A DNA stretch of 64,000 nucleotides from Streptomyces canus (GCF_001514145.1 NZ_KQ948657.1:840323-904322); one strand, 5' to 3'; counted from the first letter of the stretch, positions 8,279 to 19,070 are shown. Translations and numbers: made by a program. The notes: a model not told the origin generated them from the letters alone.

Positions 8279-9220
8279 ATGACTCTCTGCCTGCTCCTGC
8301 TGAGCACCGTCGCCGTAGCGGCCGCCGTGCCGGTGCCGCGTGCGCTCACCCGGTCAGCGTGGCCCGAACGGGAACCGGTGGTCGGGCTGTGGGTGTGGCA
8401 GTGCCTGGTCGCCACGGTGCTGCTGTGCTGTCTGACGGCGCTGGTGCTGGGGGCGGCGGCGGTCTTCCACACGGTCCGCGACCATGTGTTCGCCCCGGCG
8501 CCGCCGGCCGTCACCGCGGCGTACGACCTCTCGGCGGCGCCGCTCTGGGCGGTCGCCCTGACCCTGCTGCTGGCGGGCGGGGCCGCGTGGACCACGGCGA
8601 TGCTGGCCCGTGAACTGGTCGAGGCCCGTCGGCGCCAGGGGCTCGCCCGTGAGCATCTGCGGGAGCGGGCGCCGGATCTGCCGGCCGGGCTGGGTGCTGT
8701 CGCGCGCGGTCCCCTGCTGGTGCTGGAGGACGAGTATCCGGACGCCTGGTGGATGCCGGGGAATCCGCCGCAGCTGATCGTGACGACCGGTGCGCTGCAC
8801 CGGCTGACCGATCACCAGCTGGACGCCGTCCTCACCCACGAGCGCGGACATGCGCGGGCCCGCCACGACTGGCTGCTGCATCTGTCGACCGCGCTGGCCA
8901 CGGGATTTCCCCGGGTGCCGCTCTTCGCCCACTTCTGCGACCAGACGCACCGCTTGGTGGAGCTGGCGGCGGACGACACGGCGTCGCGGCGGTGCGGCCA
9001 CCTGACGACGGCGTTGGCGCTGATCGAGCTGAACCAGCATCGGGGGGTGCTGTCGTGCGCCTCCAGTCATCGGTTGCTGGGTGAGCGGGTGGACCGGTTG
9101 CTGGAGCCGCCGCCGCGGTTGCTGCGCCGGCAGCGGGCACTCACGTCCGCGACGGCGGCGCTGGTGCCGTTGCTGCCGCTGCTGATCGTTTTCGGGCCGG
9201 GGTTGTCGGCGCTGGTGTAG
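8279..9220 (+). CDS. M56-family (BlaR1-type) membrane metallopeptidase
   Basis: 313-aa membrane peptidase. Helices near residues 1-20, 40-65 and 88-110 precede a cytosolic zinc-peptidase domain with the HExxH motif H187-E188-R-G-H191 (LTHERGHARARHDWLL) and the third-ligand region LAADDTASRRCG. A final hydrophobic helix (ATAALVPLLPLLIVFGPGL) closes the protein. BlaR1/MecR1 relatives cleave a BlaI-type repressor after a signal; here no BlaI-like repressor gene is adjacent and the C-terminal penicillin sensor domain is absent, so this is the short Streptomyces type of unknown target. GGAG lies 9 nt before the ATG. A possible -10 (CATACT) lies near 8169. Confidence 0.88.
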   Translation: MTLCLLLLSTVAVAAAVPVPRALTRSAWPEREPVVGLWVWQCLVATVLLCCLTALVLGAAAVFHTVRDHVFAPAPPAVTAAYDLSAAPLWAVALTLLLAGGAAWTTAMLARELVEARRRQGLAREHLRERAPDLPAGLGAVARGPLLVLEDEYPDAWWMPGNPPQLIVTTGALHRLTDHQLDAVLTHERGHARARHDWLLHLSTALATGFPRVPLFAHFCDQTHRLVELAADDTASRRCGHLTTALALIELNQHRGVLSCASSHRLLGERVDRLLEPPPRLLRRQRALTSATAALVPLLPLLIVFGPGLSALV

Positions 9221-9349
9221 CGGTGCCAGGTGGCACATCTCACCCCACAGCTGCAGAAACCGCAGGTCAGCCACCAAACCGTCACACCGTCAGGTGGCGC
9301 AACAATCCGGCAACACTGCTTTTCCTACCAGCTCGGTATGGTTCCAGCC

Positions 9350-10135
9350 ATGTCACCCACCGACCGTGTCCGGGACCACGCCGGCCAAGGCGCGACCACC
9401 GTCGCCGCCCGCGCCCGGCGCCGGCTGCGTGCGGACCAGGCACGACAACTCGCCGACCTTCTGCGCCACCAGCTCCTGACCGGCGGCTTCGAGGACGGCA
9501 CCCTCCCCCACGAGACGACCCTCGCCACCGACTACCGCGCCTCCCGCAACACGGTCCGCCAAGCCCTGGACCTGCTCCGCGCCGAAGGCCTGGTCGAACG
9601 CCTCCCCGGCGTCGGCACCGTGGTCGTGGGCCAGAAGTACCCCCATGGCCTGGACCGTCTGATGGGCCTCGCGGAAACCCTGCACGAACACGGCACGGTC
9701 ACCAACGAGGTCCGCACCATGGGCCCGGCCCCCGCCCCCCACCCGGTGGCCCAGCGCCTCCAGATCGCCCCCGGCACCGACGTCCTCTACATCGAACGTC
9801 TGCGCCGCCTGAACGGCCTGCCCCTCTCCCTCGACCTCACCTACATCCCCCTCGACATCGGCACCGCCCTGCTCGGCGCCGACCTGGAGAACACCGACGT
9901 CTTCCGCCTCCTGGAGACGATCACCGGCCAGGGCCTCGGCCACGCCGAGATCACCCTGGAGGCGGTGAACGCGGACGCCCACTCCGCCGCCGTACTGGAA
10001 GCCCCGCGCGGCGCGGCCGTCCTGATGCTGGAACGCCTCACCCACCTCGCCGACGGCCGCCCCGTCGACCTGGAGTTCATCCGCTTCCGCGGCGACCGCA
10101 TCACGATGAGCGGTCTGCTGCACCGCTCCCTCTGA
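9350..10135 (+). CDS. GntR-family (HutC/UTRA) transcriptional regulator
   Basis: About 261 aa. N-terminal winged helix: ADQARQLADLLRHQLLTGGF, the recognition region DYRASRNTVRQALDLLRAEGLV and the wing VERLPGVGTVVV. C-terminal UTRA ligand domain: HPVAQRLQIAPGTDVLYIERLR, PLSLDLTYIP and DLEFIRFRGDRI. HutC-type regulators usually repress the neighbouring operon and release DNA on binding a small molecule. Only 31 nt separate it from the ferredoxin gene, so it probably regulates, and may be co-transcribed with, the ferredoxin/ABC/flavoprotein operon. The start is uncertain: ATG at 9350 or 9338. A short dyad (ACCA...TGGT, about 9327-9342) overlaps this start and may be its own operator. Confidence 0.9.
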   Translation: MSPTDRVRDHAGQGATTVAARARRRLRADQARQLADLLRHQLLTGGFEDGTLPHETTLATDYRASRNTVRQALDLLRAEGLVERLPGVGTVVVGQKYPHGLDRLMGLAETLHEHGTVTNEVRTMGPAPAPHPVAQRLQIAPGTDVLYIERLRRLNGLPLSLDLTYIPLDIGTALLGADLENTDVFRLLETITGQGLGHAEITLEAVNADAHSAAVLEAPRGAAVLMLERLTHLADGRPVDLEFIRFRGDRITMSGLLHRSL

Positions 10136-10166
10136 CCTCTTTCCGAGCCGTTTCCTGGAGACAGCC

Positions 10167-10394
10167 ATGCCCTTGGCGCCCCAGCGGGCCGATGTGCCCG
10201 TGACCATCGACGAGTCGAAGTGCATCGACGGCTGCACGCTCTGCGTGGACATGTGCCCGCTGGACTCCCTGGCCATCGACACCAGCAGCGGCAAGGCCTA
10301 CATGCACGTGGACGAGTGCTGGTACTGCGGCCCGTGCGCGGCCCGCTGTCCCACCGGAGCCGTCACGGTCAACATGCCCTATCTGCTCCGGTGA
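10167..10394 (+). CDS. AprB-like 2x[4Fe-4S] ferredoxin subunit
   Basis: 75-aa ferredoxin with two clusters of Cys: CIDGCTLCVDMCP and CWYCGPCAARCP, enough for two [4Fe-4S] centres. The spacing and the short acidic middle resemble the ferredoxin part of APS-reductase beta subunits (AprB), though the long AprB tail is missing. Predicted cytoplasmic electron carrier for the flavoprotein encoded at 13422. First structural gene of the operon: GGAG lies 7 nt before the ATG, and 16 nt separate it from the binding-protein gene. The pairing of a small ferredoxin with an AprA-like flavoprotein is the main reason to call it a dedicated partner. Confidence 0.9.
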   Translation: MPLAPQRADVPVTIDESKCIDGCTLCVDMCPLDSLAIDTSSGKAYMHVDECWYCGPCAARCPTGAVTVNMPYLLR

Positions 10395-10410
10395 GAGGTC
10401 CAGAACTCCC

Positions 10411-11754
10411 ATGAAACACAAACCGGTTGTCGCCGCACTGCTGCTGTTCGCGCCGCTGACGGCCACGGCCTGCGGCAGTGCCCAGGCGGGCGACAGTTCC
10501 ACGGTCACCGTCACCGTCGGCTACCAGTCCAAGACCATCAACACGGTCACGGCCGGGACGCTGCTTCGCTCACTCGGCTCCTTCGAGAAGCAGCTCAACT
10601 CCCTCCACGACGGCCACACCTACAAGGTCGACTGGCAGGACTACGCCACCGGCGCCCCCATCACCGCCCAGATGACCGCCGGGAAGATCGACATCGGCTC
10701 GATGGGCGACTTCCCGCTCCTCATCAACGCGGCCCGCGGCAAGCAGCTCGGCAAGCCCACCCGCCTGGTCTCGGTCACCGGCTACAACCTGCGCGGCGGT
10801 CTCAACACGATCGTCACCTCCCCGAACTCGAAACTGGCCTCCCTCGGCGACCTGAAGGGCAAGAAGGTCTCCACGAGCGTCGGCTCCGCCGCCGACGGCA
10901 CCCTCGTGCGGGCCCTCCAGCGCGCCGGCATCGACGCCGACAAGGGCATCGAGAAGCTCAACCAGCAGCCCGCGGTGGGTGCTTCGGCCCTGTCGGCGGG
11001 CAGCGCGGACGCCCTGTCGCAGTTCGTCGCCTGGCCCGGTCTGCTCGCCTACCAGGGCAAGGCGAAGGCGCTCTACGACGGTGCCGAGCTGGACCTCCCC
11101 ACCTTCCACGGCGTCACCGCCCGCGAGGACTTCGCGAAGCAGCGGCCGACGGTCCTGGAGGCGTTCCTCAAAGCCCAGGCCGAGGCCACCGACTACCTCA
11201 ACGCCCACCCGGTCGCCGCCGCCGAGTCGGTCGCGAAGGCCACCGGCCTGCCCGCCGAGGTCGTCTACCTCTACAACGGCGCCCACGGCATCGCCACCTT
11301 CGACCCGGCGATCAAGCCCCAGCTGGTCTCCGCCCTGAAGGCCGACGTGTCGGTCCTGAAGGCGGCCAAGCTGACCGGTGACGTGGACGTGGACTCCTTC
11401 GTCGACGACCAGTACGTCAAGAAGGCCCTCGGGTCCGACTACGCCGGTCGCCTCGCCTTGAAGCCGTCCGCCTCCGCGAGCGAGGTCTGGCCCAAGGGCG
11501 CCTCCAGGACGCAGAGCTTCAAGACGCCCGCCGAACTCCTCGCGTACGTCTCCGCGCACCAGGACGGCATCCGCGCCGCCTACGTCCCCGACGCCACCAC
11601 CGGCACCCTCTGGTTCGCCGACAAGGCGGTCTGGGTGGCCGACGGCGACGAACTGCTGCCCTTCGTCGCCCCGGAGACCGCGCGGGCCTACGTCTCCACG
11701 CACGGCGGCGCCCGTGTCGTCACGTACGCCGAGGCGCTGGAGCAGGCGTCGTGA
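10411..11754 (+). CDS. Substrate-binding protein of nitrate/sulfonate/taurine-type ABC importer
   Basis: 447-aa exported binding protein of the SsuA/TauA/NrtA type. It has a hydrophobic signal (VVAALLLFAPLTATAC) with a candidate lipid Cys at 21; the lipobox is imperfect (Leu at -5 rather than -3). Family features are GYQSKTINTVTAGTLLRS near the start, GKIDIGSMGDFPLL, and GDLKGKKVSTSVGSAADGTLVRALQRAGI. Longer than typical SsuA (about 320 aa), with an extra C-terminal region of about 100 residues (SEVWPKGASRTQSF onward) that I do not recognise. Its stop overlaps the permease start by 4 nt (GTGA). Ligand unknown; family members bind sulfonates, nitrate, cyanate or pyrimidine precursors. Confidence 0.88.
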   Translation: MKHKPVVAALLLFAPLTATACGSAQAGDSSTVTVTVGYQSKTINTVTAGTLLRSLGSFEKQLNSLHDGHTYKVDWQDYATGAPITAQMTAGKIDIGSMGDFPLLINAARGKQLGKPTRLVSVTGYNLRGGLNTIVTSPNSKLASLGDLKGKKVSTSVGSAADGTLVRALQRAGIDADKGIEKLNQQPAVGASALSAGSADALSQFVAWPGLLAYQGKAKALYDGAELDLPTFHGVTAREDFAKQRPTVLEAFLKAQAEATDYLNAHPVAAAESVAKATGLPAEVVYLYNGAHGIATFDPAIKPQLVSALKADVSVLKAAKLTGDVDVDSFVDDQYVKKALGSDYAGRLALKPSASASEVWPKGASRTQSFKTPAELLAYVSAHQDGIRAAYVPDATTGTLWFADKAVWVADGDELLPFVAPETARAYVSTHGGARVVTYAEALEQAS

Positions 11755-12659
11755 GCGGGAAGGAGCGCGCGAGCCGGGGCCGGGGGGTGCCCCGGCTCGG
11801 CCGGTACGCGCTGCGGGCGGCCTCGCTCGCGGTCGCCCTCGGCGTGTGGCAGCTGCTGACCAGTCTCGACATCGACCTGTGGCTGCGCTTCTCGCAGTTC
11901 CCCACGGTCGCCGACGTGGCCCGTACCTTCGCCGACCGGCTGTCCGGCCCGGACTACTGGACGGACCTCACCGACAGCCTCACCCGCATCCTCACCGGCT
12001 TCCTGCTGGCCGCGGTGCTCGGTGTGGCGGTGGGCGTGCTCGTGGCGCGCTCCCGCCTCGCCGAGGACCTGCTCGGCCCGGTCCTGGAGGTGGTCCGCCC
12101 GATCCCGGCGATCGCCCTGGTACCCGTCGCGATCCTGCTGTTCCCCTCCAACGAACAGGGCATCGTCTTCATCACCTTCACCGCCGCCTTCTTCCCCGTC
12201 CTGGTCTCCACCCGGCACGCGGTCCGCGCGCTGACCCCCATGTGGGAGGAGGCGGTGCTGACCATGGGCGGCGGCCGGTGGCGGATCCTCGCCTCGGTCG
12301 TCCTGCCGGGCGCCCTGCCCGGCATCTTCGGCGGCCTGTCCGTCGGTATCGGCGTCTCGTGGATCTGTGTGATCTCCGCCGAGATGATCTCCGGCCAGTA
12401 CGGCGTCGGCTACCGCACCTGGCAGGACTACACGGTCGTCAACTACGCGGGTGTCTTCGTCGGCATGGTCACCATCGGCGTCCTCGGCTGGCTCACCTCC
12501 ACGGCCGTGGAACTCCTGGGGCGCCGCCTGACGCGATGGCTGCCGAGGACGTCGTACGTCGCCGCCGGCAGGTCCCCGCGGCGGGTGGACCGTGCCGCGG
12601 CCGCCGTGCCGGTGAGTCCCACGACTCGGGAGGGCGTGCCCCATGACCAGCTCGTCTGA
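11751..12659 (+). CDS. ABC importer permease, SsuC/TauC type
   Basis: 302-aa inner-membrane permease with about six helices. The family loop is clear: EEAVLTMGGGRWRILASVVLPGALPGIFGGL (EAA-like motif, residues about 164-194), contacting the ATPase. VVRPIPAIALVPVAILLF is the signature helix of nitrate/sulfonate permeases. GTG start at 11751 overlaps the upstream stop (GTGA), and the 3' end overlaps the ATPase gene by 17 nt, so the three importer genes are tightly coupled. The C-terminal 40 residues (RRVDRAAAAVPVSPTTREG) are polar and probably cytoplasmic. Confidence 0.92.
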   Translation: MSGKERASRGRGVPRLGRYALRAASLAVALGVWQLLTSLDIDLWLRFSQFPTVADVARTFADRLSGPDYWTDLTDSLTRILTGFLLAAVLGVAVGVLVARSRLAEDLLGPVLEVVRPIPAIALVPVAILLFPSNEQGIVFITFTAAFFPVLVSTRHAVRALTPMWEEAVLTMGGGRWRILASVVLPGALPGIFGGLSVGIGVSWICVISAEMISGQYGVGYRTWQDYTVVNYAGVFVGMVTIGVLGWLTSTAVELLGRRLTRWLPRTSYVAAGRSPRRVDRAAAAVPVSPTTREGVPHDQLV

Positions 12660-13410
12660 CGTCCGTTCGCCCGCCCGCACCGGCGCGGCACTGGCGCTGC
12701 GCGGCGCCACCCTCGGGCGGCCCGACGCGCCCGTACTCGACGGAGTGGACCTCGTGGTGACTCCCGGCGAGATCCTGACCCTCGTCGGGCCCTCCGGGTG
12801 CGGCAAGTCGACGCTGCTGCGCACGCTGGCCGGACTGTTGTCTCCGCTCGCCGGAGAGGTCGGCCAGGACGGACGCCCGCTGACGGGCCCCGCCGCCGAC
12901 CGCGCCCTGATCTTCCAGGAGGACGCCCTCCTGCCCTGGCGCACCCTGCGCGCGAACGTCGAACTCCCCCTCGCCATCAAGGGGTTGCCGCGTGCGGAGC
13001 GCAGGCGGCAGGCGGCGGCGTGGCTGGAGCGCGTCGGCCTCGCCGAACACGCCCGGCACCTGCCGCACCGCGTCTCCGGCGGACAGCGCCAGCGCGCCCA
13101 GCTGGCTCGCGCCCTCGCGGGAGCGCCGCGCGCCGTCCTCATGGACGAACCCTTCGGCGCCCTGGACGCCCAGACCCGCGCCGGAATGCAGGACCTCCTC
13201 GTCGAGGTGCTGCGGGGCACCGGGGCCACCGTCGTCTTCGTCACCCACGACGTGGACGAGGCCCTCTTCCTGGGCGACCGGGTCGCGCTCATCGGCTCCG
13301 GCCGCCTGACCGCCGTACGCGACGTGCCCCGCCCGCGCGACCGCTCGGCGCACGACGACCCGGCACGCCTGGCGCTGCGGCGCGACGTCCTCTCCTCGCT
13401 CGGTACCTGA
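12643..13410 (+). CDS. ABC importer ATPase, SsuB/TauB type
   Basis: 255-aa nucleotide-binding subunit. Walker A GPSGCGKST (residues about 47-55), Q-loop in ALIFQEDALLPWRTL, signature VSGGQRQRAQLARAL, Walker B AVLMDEPFGALD, and the switch His in VFVTHDVDEALFLG. The sequence and the LPWRTLRANVELPL segment are typical of nitrate/sulfonate/taurine importers. ATG at 12643 lies within the end of the permease gene. It powers import through the permease at 11751; 11 nt separate it from the flavoprotein gene, tying transport to the redox enzyme. Confidence 0.94.
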   Translation: MTSSSDVRSPARTGAALALRGATLGRPDAPVLDGVDLVVTPGEILTLVGPSGCGKSTLLRTLAGLLSPLAGEVGQDGRPLTGPAADRALIFQEDALLPWRTLRANVELPLAIKGLPRAERRRQAAAWLERVGLAEHARHLPHRVSGGQRQRAQLARALAGAPRAVLMDEPFGALDAQTRAGMQDLLVEVLRGTGATVVFVTHDVDEALFLGDRVALIGSGRLTAVRDVPRPRDRSAHDDPARLALRRDVLSSLGT

Positions 13411-13421
13411 AAGGCCCCCCG

Positions 13422-16220
13422 GTGACCACCTCCGTGAACCCGCCCCTGGAGATCCCCGCGCTCACCGACGCCGAGGAACTCACCTGCGACGTCCTTGTCA
13501 TCGGCGGCGGCACCGCCGGCACCATGGCCGCCCTGACCGCCGCCGAGCACGGCGCGGACGTGATGCTGCTGGAGAAGGCCCACGTCCGGCACTCCGGCGC
13601 CCTCGCCATGGGCATGGACGGCGTCAACAACGCGGTCATCCCCGGCCGCGCCGAACCGGACGACTACGTCGCCGAGATCACCCGCGCCAACGACGGCATC
13701 GTCGACCAGTCCACCGTCCGCCAGACCGCCACCCGCGGCTTCGGGATGGTGCAGCGTCTGGAGTCGTACGGCGTGAAGTTCGAGAAGGACGAGCACGGCG
13801 ACTACGCGGTCCGACAGGTCCATCGCTCCGGTTCGTACGTGCTGCCGATGCCGGAGGGCAAGGACGTCAAGAAGGTCCTGTACCGGCAGCTGCGGCGGCG
13901 CGAGATGCGGGAGCGGATCCGCATCGAGAACCGGGTGATGCCGGTGCGGGTGCTGACTTCTCCCGAGGACGGCCGTGCGGTGGGCGCGGTCGGCTTCAAC
14001 ACGCGTACGGGCGCGTTCGTCACGGTCCGCGCGGGAGCGGTGATCCTGGCGACCGGCGCCTGCGGCCGCCTGGGCCTGCCCGCCTCCGGCTACCTGTACG
14101 GCACCTACGAGAACCCGACCAACGCGGGTGACGGCTACGCCATGGCCTACCACGCGGGCGCCGAGCTCACCGGCATCGAGTGCTTCCAGATCAACCCGCT
14201 GATCAAGGACTACAACGGGCCCGCCTGCGCCTACGTCGCCAACCCCTTCGGCGGCTACCAGGTCAACCGGCACGGCGAGCGCTTCGTCGACTCCGACTAC
14301 TGGTCCGGTCAGATGATGGCCGAGTTCGCGGCGGAGGTCGCGTCCGACCGGGGACCGGTGTACCTGAAGCTCAGCCACCTCCCCGAGGAGTCGATCTCGT
14401 CCCTGGAGTCGATCCTGCACTCCACGGAACGGCCCACGCGCGGGACGTTCCATGAGGGCCGCGGTCACGACTACCGCACCCACGACATCGAGATGCACAT
14501 CTCCGAGATCGGCCTGTGCGGCGGCCACTCGGCCTCCGGTGTCCGCGTCGACGACCACGCCCGTACGACCGTCCCCCGCCTCTACGCCGCCGGCGACCTG
14601 GCCTGCGTCCCGCACAACTACATGATCGGCGCATTCGTCTTCGGTGACCTGGCGGGCGCGGACGCCTCCCAGTACGCGCCGTACGAAGGGGAGTTGCCGC
14701 TCGACCAGCTCCGTGAGGCGCACGAACTGATCTACCGCCCGCTGCGCAACCCGGACGGCCCGCCGCAACCACAGGTCGAGTACAAGCTCCGCCGCTTCGT
14801 GAACGACTACGTGGCCCCACCGAAGTCGGGGGCGCGGCTGTCGCTGGCCCTGGAGTCCTTCGAGCGGATGCGCACCGACATCGCCTCGATGGGTGCCCGC
14901 ACCGCGCACGAGCTGATGCGCTGCGCCGAGGTCTCCTTCATCCGCGACTGCGCCGAGATGGCCGCGCGCGCCTCCCTCGCCCGCACGGAGTCCCGCTGGG
15001 GCCTCTACCACGACCGTCTCGACCACCCCCATCGCGACGACACCTCCTGGTTCCACCATCTCGACCTGCACAAGTCCCCCTCCGGTGCGATGGAGTTCAC
15101 GGCCCGCCCCGTGGCTCCCTACCTGGTCCCGATCGACGAGTTCACCCCCGTCGGCGGCGCCTCCCGGCACCTCGGCGAGGTGCACGCCGAGGTGGTGGCG
15201 ACGGCGGGGGCGCGGGAGGTGGCTCCGGTCGCCGTCGGGCAGTTCGGTGCCACGAGCGACACGGCCGCCGACCGCCCCGGTGCCGACACCGTGACGGACG
15301 CCCCGGTCGCCCCCGGCTCTTCCGCGCCGGTCTCACCCCGTCTGCTCGAGCTCCTCGCTCTCGCCGAGCAGGAACCCGAACTCGCTGTCGTCCGGGCCTA
15401 CTTGTCCGATCCCGAGCCCGCTGTCCGCCGTACGGCCGTCACCGTCCTGACGGAGACCGCGCCACCGGGTACCGGGCCGGTCCTCGCCAAGGCCCTCACC
15501 GACCACGACCCCGGTGTCCGTGCCGCCGCGGCCGCGTCCCTGCGTGAACTCGTCGAGACGCTCCCGCCCGAGCCCGCCCTCCGCGAGGGTCTCGCCGCCG
15601 CCCTGGCCGAGTCCGACCCGGTCGTCCGCGCCGCCGCCCTCGACGTGCTGCGTGCCCTGCGCCTCGGCGACACGGCACTGTTCGCCGCGGTCCTCACCGA
15701 CTCGGACATCGCCGTCCGCATCGAGGCCGTTCGTGCCCTCGTCTCGGTGGACGCCGCCACGGAACTCGCCCAGGCTGCGACCACCGACCCGTCCCGCGAG
15801 GTCCGCGTGACGATCGCCAAGGCACTGGCCACGGTGTCGGCGGAGCGCCCGCTCGACGTCGTCCTCGACGCCTTGGCCCGTCTCACCGAGGACCCCGATG
15901 CCCTGGTACGGGGGGCCGCTTACGGAGCACTGGGCACCACCGGCTGCCCCGCACCTCTCGCCACCCGCGCCGTCGCCGCCCTGTCGGCAGTCGCGTGGCA
16001 GGTCAGGTCGGGTGCTGCGACGGCGCTGTCCGCCGCCGATTCCGACGTGGCCGTCCCCGCCCTCGCCAAGGCTCTCGCCGACCCGAACGCCGACGTCCGC
16101 AAGGCCGCCGTCCTCGCCCTGACCCGGCACACGAGCACCGACGACGCCCGCGCGGCCCTGGCCACAGCGACGACGGACTCGGACGCGGACGTCAGGGCGT
16201 ATGCCGCGCGGGCCTTGTGA
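13422..16220 (+). CDS. AprA-like / fumarate-reductase-family flavoprotein fused to C-terminal HEAT repeats
   Basis: 932 aa in two parts. Residues 1 to about 590 form a flavoprotein: FAD motif VLVIGGGTAGTMAALTAAEHG (near 25-45), then SGALAMGMDGVNNAVIPG and the segment NAGDGYAMAYHAGAELTGIE, close in layout to APS-reductase alpha (AprA) where the same positions line the FAD/substrate pocket, and the FAD closure LYAAGDLACVPHNYMIG. After a Pro/Ala/Thr-rich linker (about 600-635), residues about 637-932 are Ala/Leu/Val repeats of roughly 31 residues with the HEAT/PBS-lyase signature (SDPEPAVRRTAVTVL, DHDPGVRAAAAASL, DPNADVRKAAVLAL). GTG start at 13422 with AAAGG upstream. Probably works with the ferredoxin at 10167. 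The substrate is unknown; true AprA has no HEAT domain as far as I know. Confidence 0.88.
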   Translation: MTTSVNPPLEIPALTDAEELTCDVLVIGGGTAGTMAALTAAEHGADVMLLEKAHVRHSGALAMGMDGVNNAVIPGRAEPDDYVAEITRANDGIVDQSTVRQTATRGFGMVQRLESYGVKFEKDEHGDYAVRQVHRSGSYVLPMPEGKDVKKVLYRQLRRREMRERIRIENRVMPVRVLTSPEDGRAVGAVGFNTRTGAFVTVRAGAVILATGACGRLGLPASGYLYGTYENPTNAGDGYAMAYHAGAELTGIECFQINPLIKDYNGPACAYVANPFGGYQVNRHGERFVDSDYWSGQMMAEFAAEVASDRGPVYLKLSHLPEESISSLESILHSTERPTRGTFHEGRGHDYRTHDIEMHISEIGLCGGHSASGVRVDDHARTTVPRLYAAGDLACVPHNYMIGAFVFGDLAGADASQYAPYEGELPLDQLREAHELIYRPLRNPDGPPQPQVEYKLRRFVNDYVAPPKSGARLSLALESFERMRTDIASMGARTAHELMRCAEVSFIRDCAEMAARASLARTESRWGLYHDRLDHPHRDDTSWFHHLDLHKSPSGAMEFTARPVAPYLVPIDEFTPVGGASRHLGEVHAEVVATAGAREVAPVAVGQFGATSDTAADRPGADTVTDAPVAPGSSAPVSPRLLELLALAEQEPELAVVRAYLSDPEPAVRRTAVTVLTETAPPGTGPVLAKALTDHDPGVRAAAAASLRELVETLPPEPALREGLAAALAESDPVVRAAALDVLRALRLGDTALFAAVLTDSDIAVRIEAVRALVSVDAATELAQAATTDPSREVRVTIAKALATVSAERPLDVVLDALARLTEDPDALVRGAAYGALGTTGCPAPLATRAVAALSAVAWQVRSGAATALSAADSDVAVPALAKALADPNADVRKAAVLALTRHTSTDDARAALATATTDSDADVRAYAARAL

Positions 16221-16237
16221 TGTGAGGCCCGCGCGGC
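16203..16237 (+). terminator. Hairpin overlapping the flavoprotein stop codon
   Basis: Perfect 12-bp stem GCCGCGCGGGCC / GGCCCGCGCGGC with an 11-nt loop that contains the stop TGA (16218-16220). No T-run, which is usual for Streptomyces terminators. It ends the operon before the convergent recQ gene. Confidence 0.65.
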
Positions 16238-16274
16238 ACAGCCGTCGCCCCCCCCCGCCGGCGCCCGGCGGCGG

Positions 16275-18278
<2,004 letters not shown>

Positions 18279-18349
18279 AGTCCCGTCCCCCGTACGTCGT
18301 CCCTCGACCACTGCCTCCACGATAGGTGCCGGGACCGACAGCGTCGGAG

Positions 18350-18358
18350 TTATCCACA
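18350..18358 (+). promoter_or_regulatory. DnaA-box-like site TTATCCACA
   Basis: Exact match to the classical DnaA box, upstream of recQ between two divergent genes. It is a single isolated site here; two TTGTCCACA sites are at 20713 and 51520. Confidence 0.35.
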
Positions 18359-18520
18359 GGCCGGATCTGTGACGTTCCGTGGTCATTCGATCGGCTGCTG
18401 TCACATGGCGCATTCGTTCGAGGCGGGGACATGCTGCTGGGGCGGGCCGGGGAGACCCGCTCCCCTCGCCACGGACCGGCGCACCGTGCGCGCGCCTCGC
18501 CCGCCTCAAGGAGAACCACC

Positions 18521-19021
18521 ATGGCCCCTCGGCCCCTGAAGGCAGCCCTCACCGTCGCATCGGCGGCCGCCGTCACACTGACCGCCGCACCCGCACAGGC
18601 GGCCGAGCCGGACCCGTTCGTCTGGACCGAGCTGGCCGGCACATACGTGGCCACCGGCATGTACGGCTACGAGCCGTACGCCGTCGCCGACGGTTACACC
18701 CCCACGAGCTGCGTGCCCGGCATGGGCTACCCCTACGTCAACGAGGAGAACGTCGGGGAGACGGACCCCGAGAAGCCCGCGGCGCTCCTCTACGAGAAGG
18801 GCCCGGACGGACTCCGGCTCGTCGCCGTGGAGTGGGTCGTGAAGGCCGGGTCGGGCGTCACCCCGCCGACGATGTTCGGCCAGACGTTCCAGGTACGCGA
18901 GAACGTGCCCGACGTGGGCTCCGGCCACACCCTGCACGCCTGGCTCTACAAGCCGAACCCGAGCGGTCTCTTCAACGCCACGCACCCCGACGTGACGTGT
19001 CCGGCGACCCCGGCCCCCTGA
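18521..19021 (+). CDS. Small secreted protein of unknown function
   Basis: 166 aa. Clear Sec signal: [23 protein letters not shown] with AQA cleavage, then a mature domain of about 135 residues rich in Tyr, Gly and Pro ([43 protein letters not shown]). Two Cys (TSCVPGMG and the C-terminal VTCPATPAP) could pair. AAGGAGA 6 nt before the ATG fixes the start. No catalytic motif is visible; it looks like one of the many small secreted proteins of Streptomyces. Divergent from recQ, about 240 nt away. Confidence 0.8.
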   Translation: MAPRPLKAALTVASAAAVTLTAAPAQAAEPDPFVWTELAGTYVATGMYGYEPYAVADGYTPTSCVPGMGYPYVNEENVGETDPEKPAALLYEKGPDGLRLVAVEWVVKAGSGVTPPTMFGQTFQVRENVPDVGSGHTLHAWLYKPNPSGLFNATHPDVTCPATPAP

Positions 19022-19027
19022 CCGTAC

Positions 19028-19070
19028 GCGGCGGGCCCCGGCTCCCTCGAAGGGAACCGGGGCCCGCCGC
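19028..19070. terminator. Bidirectional terminator between secreted protein gene and nuoN
   Basis: 14-bp perfect stem GCGGCGGGCCCCGG / CCGGGGCCCGCCGC with a 15-nt loop that itself contains a small TCCCT/AGGGA stem. It lies just after the plus-strand stop (19021) and just past the nuoN stop (19097), so it can serve both converging transcripts. Confidence 0.75.

Noticed and set aside
11688..15185. Very long open frame on the minus strand across the ABC operon
   Set aside because: It is the antisense shadow of the importer and flavoprotein genes, made possible by GC-rich third positions. Its protein is low-complexity and shows no family motif.
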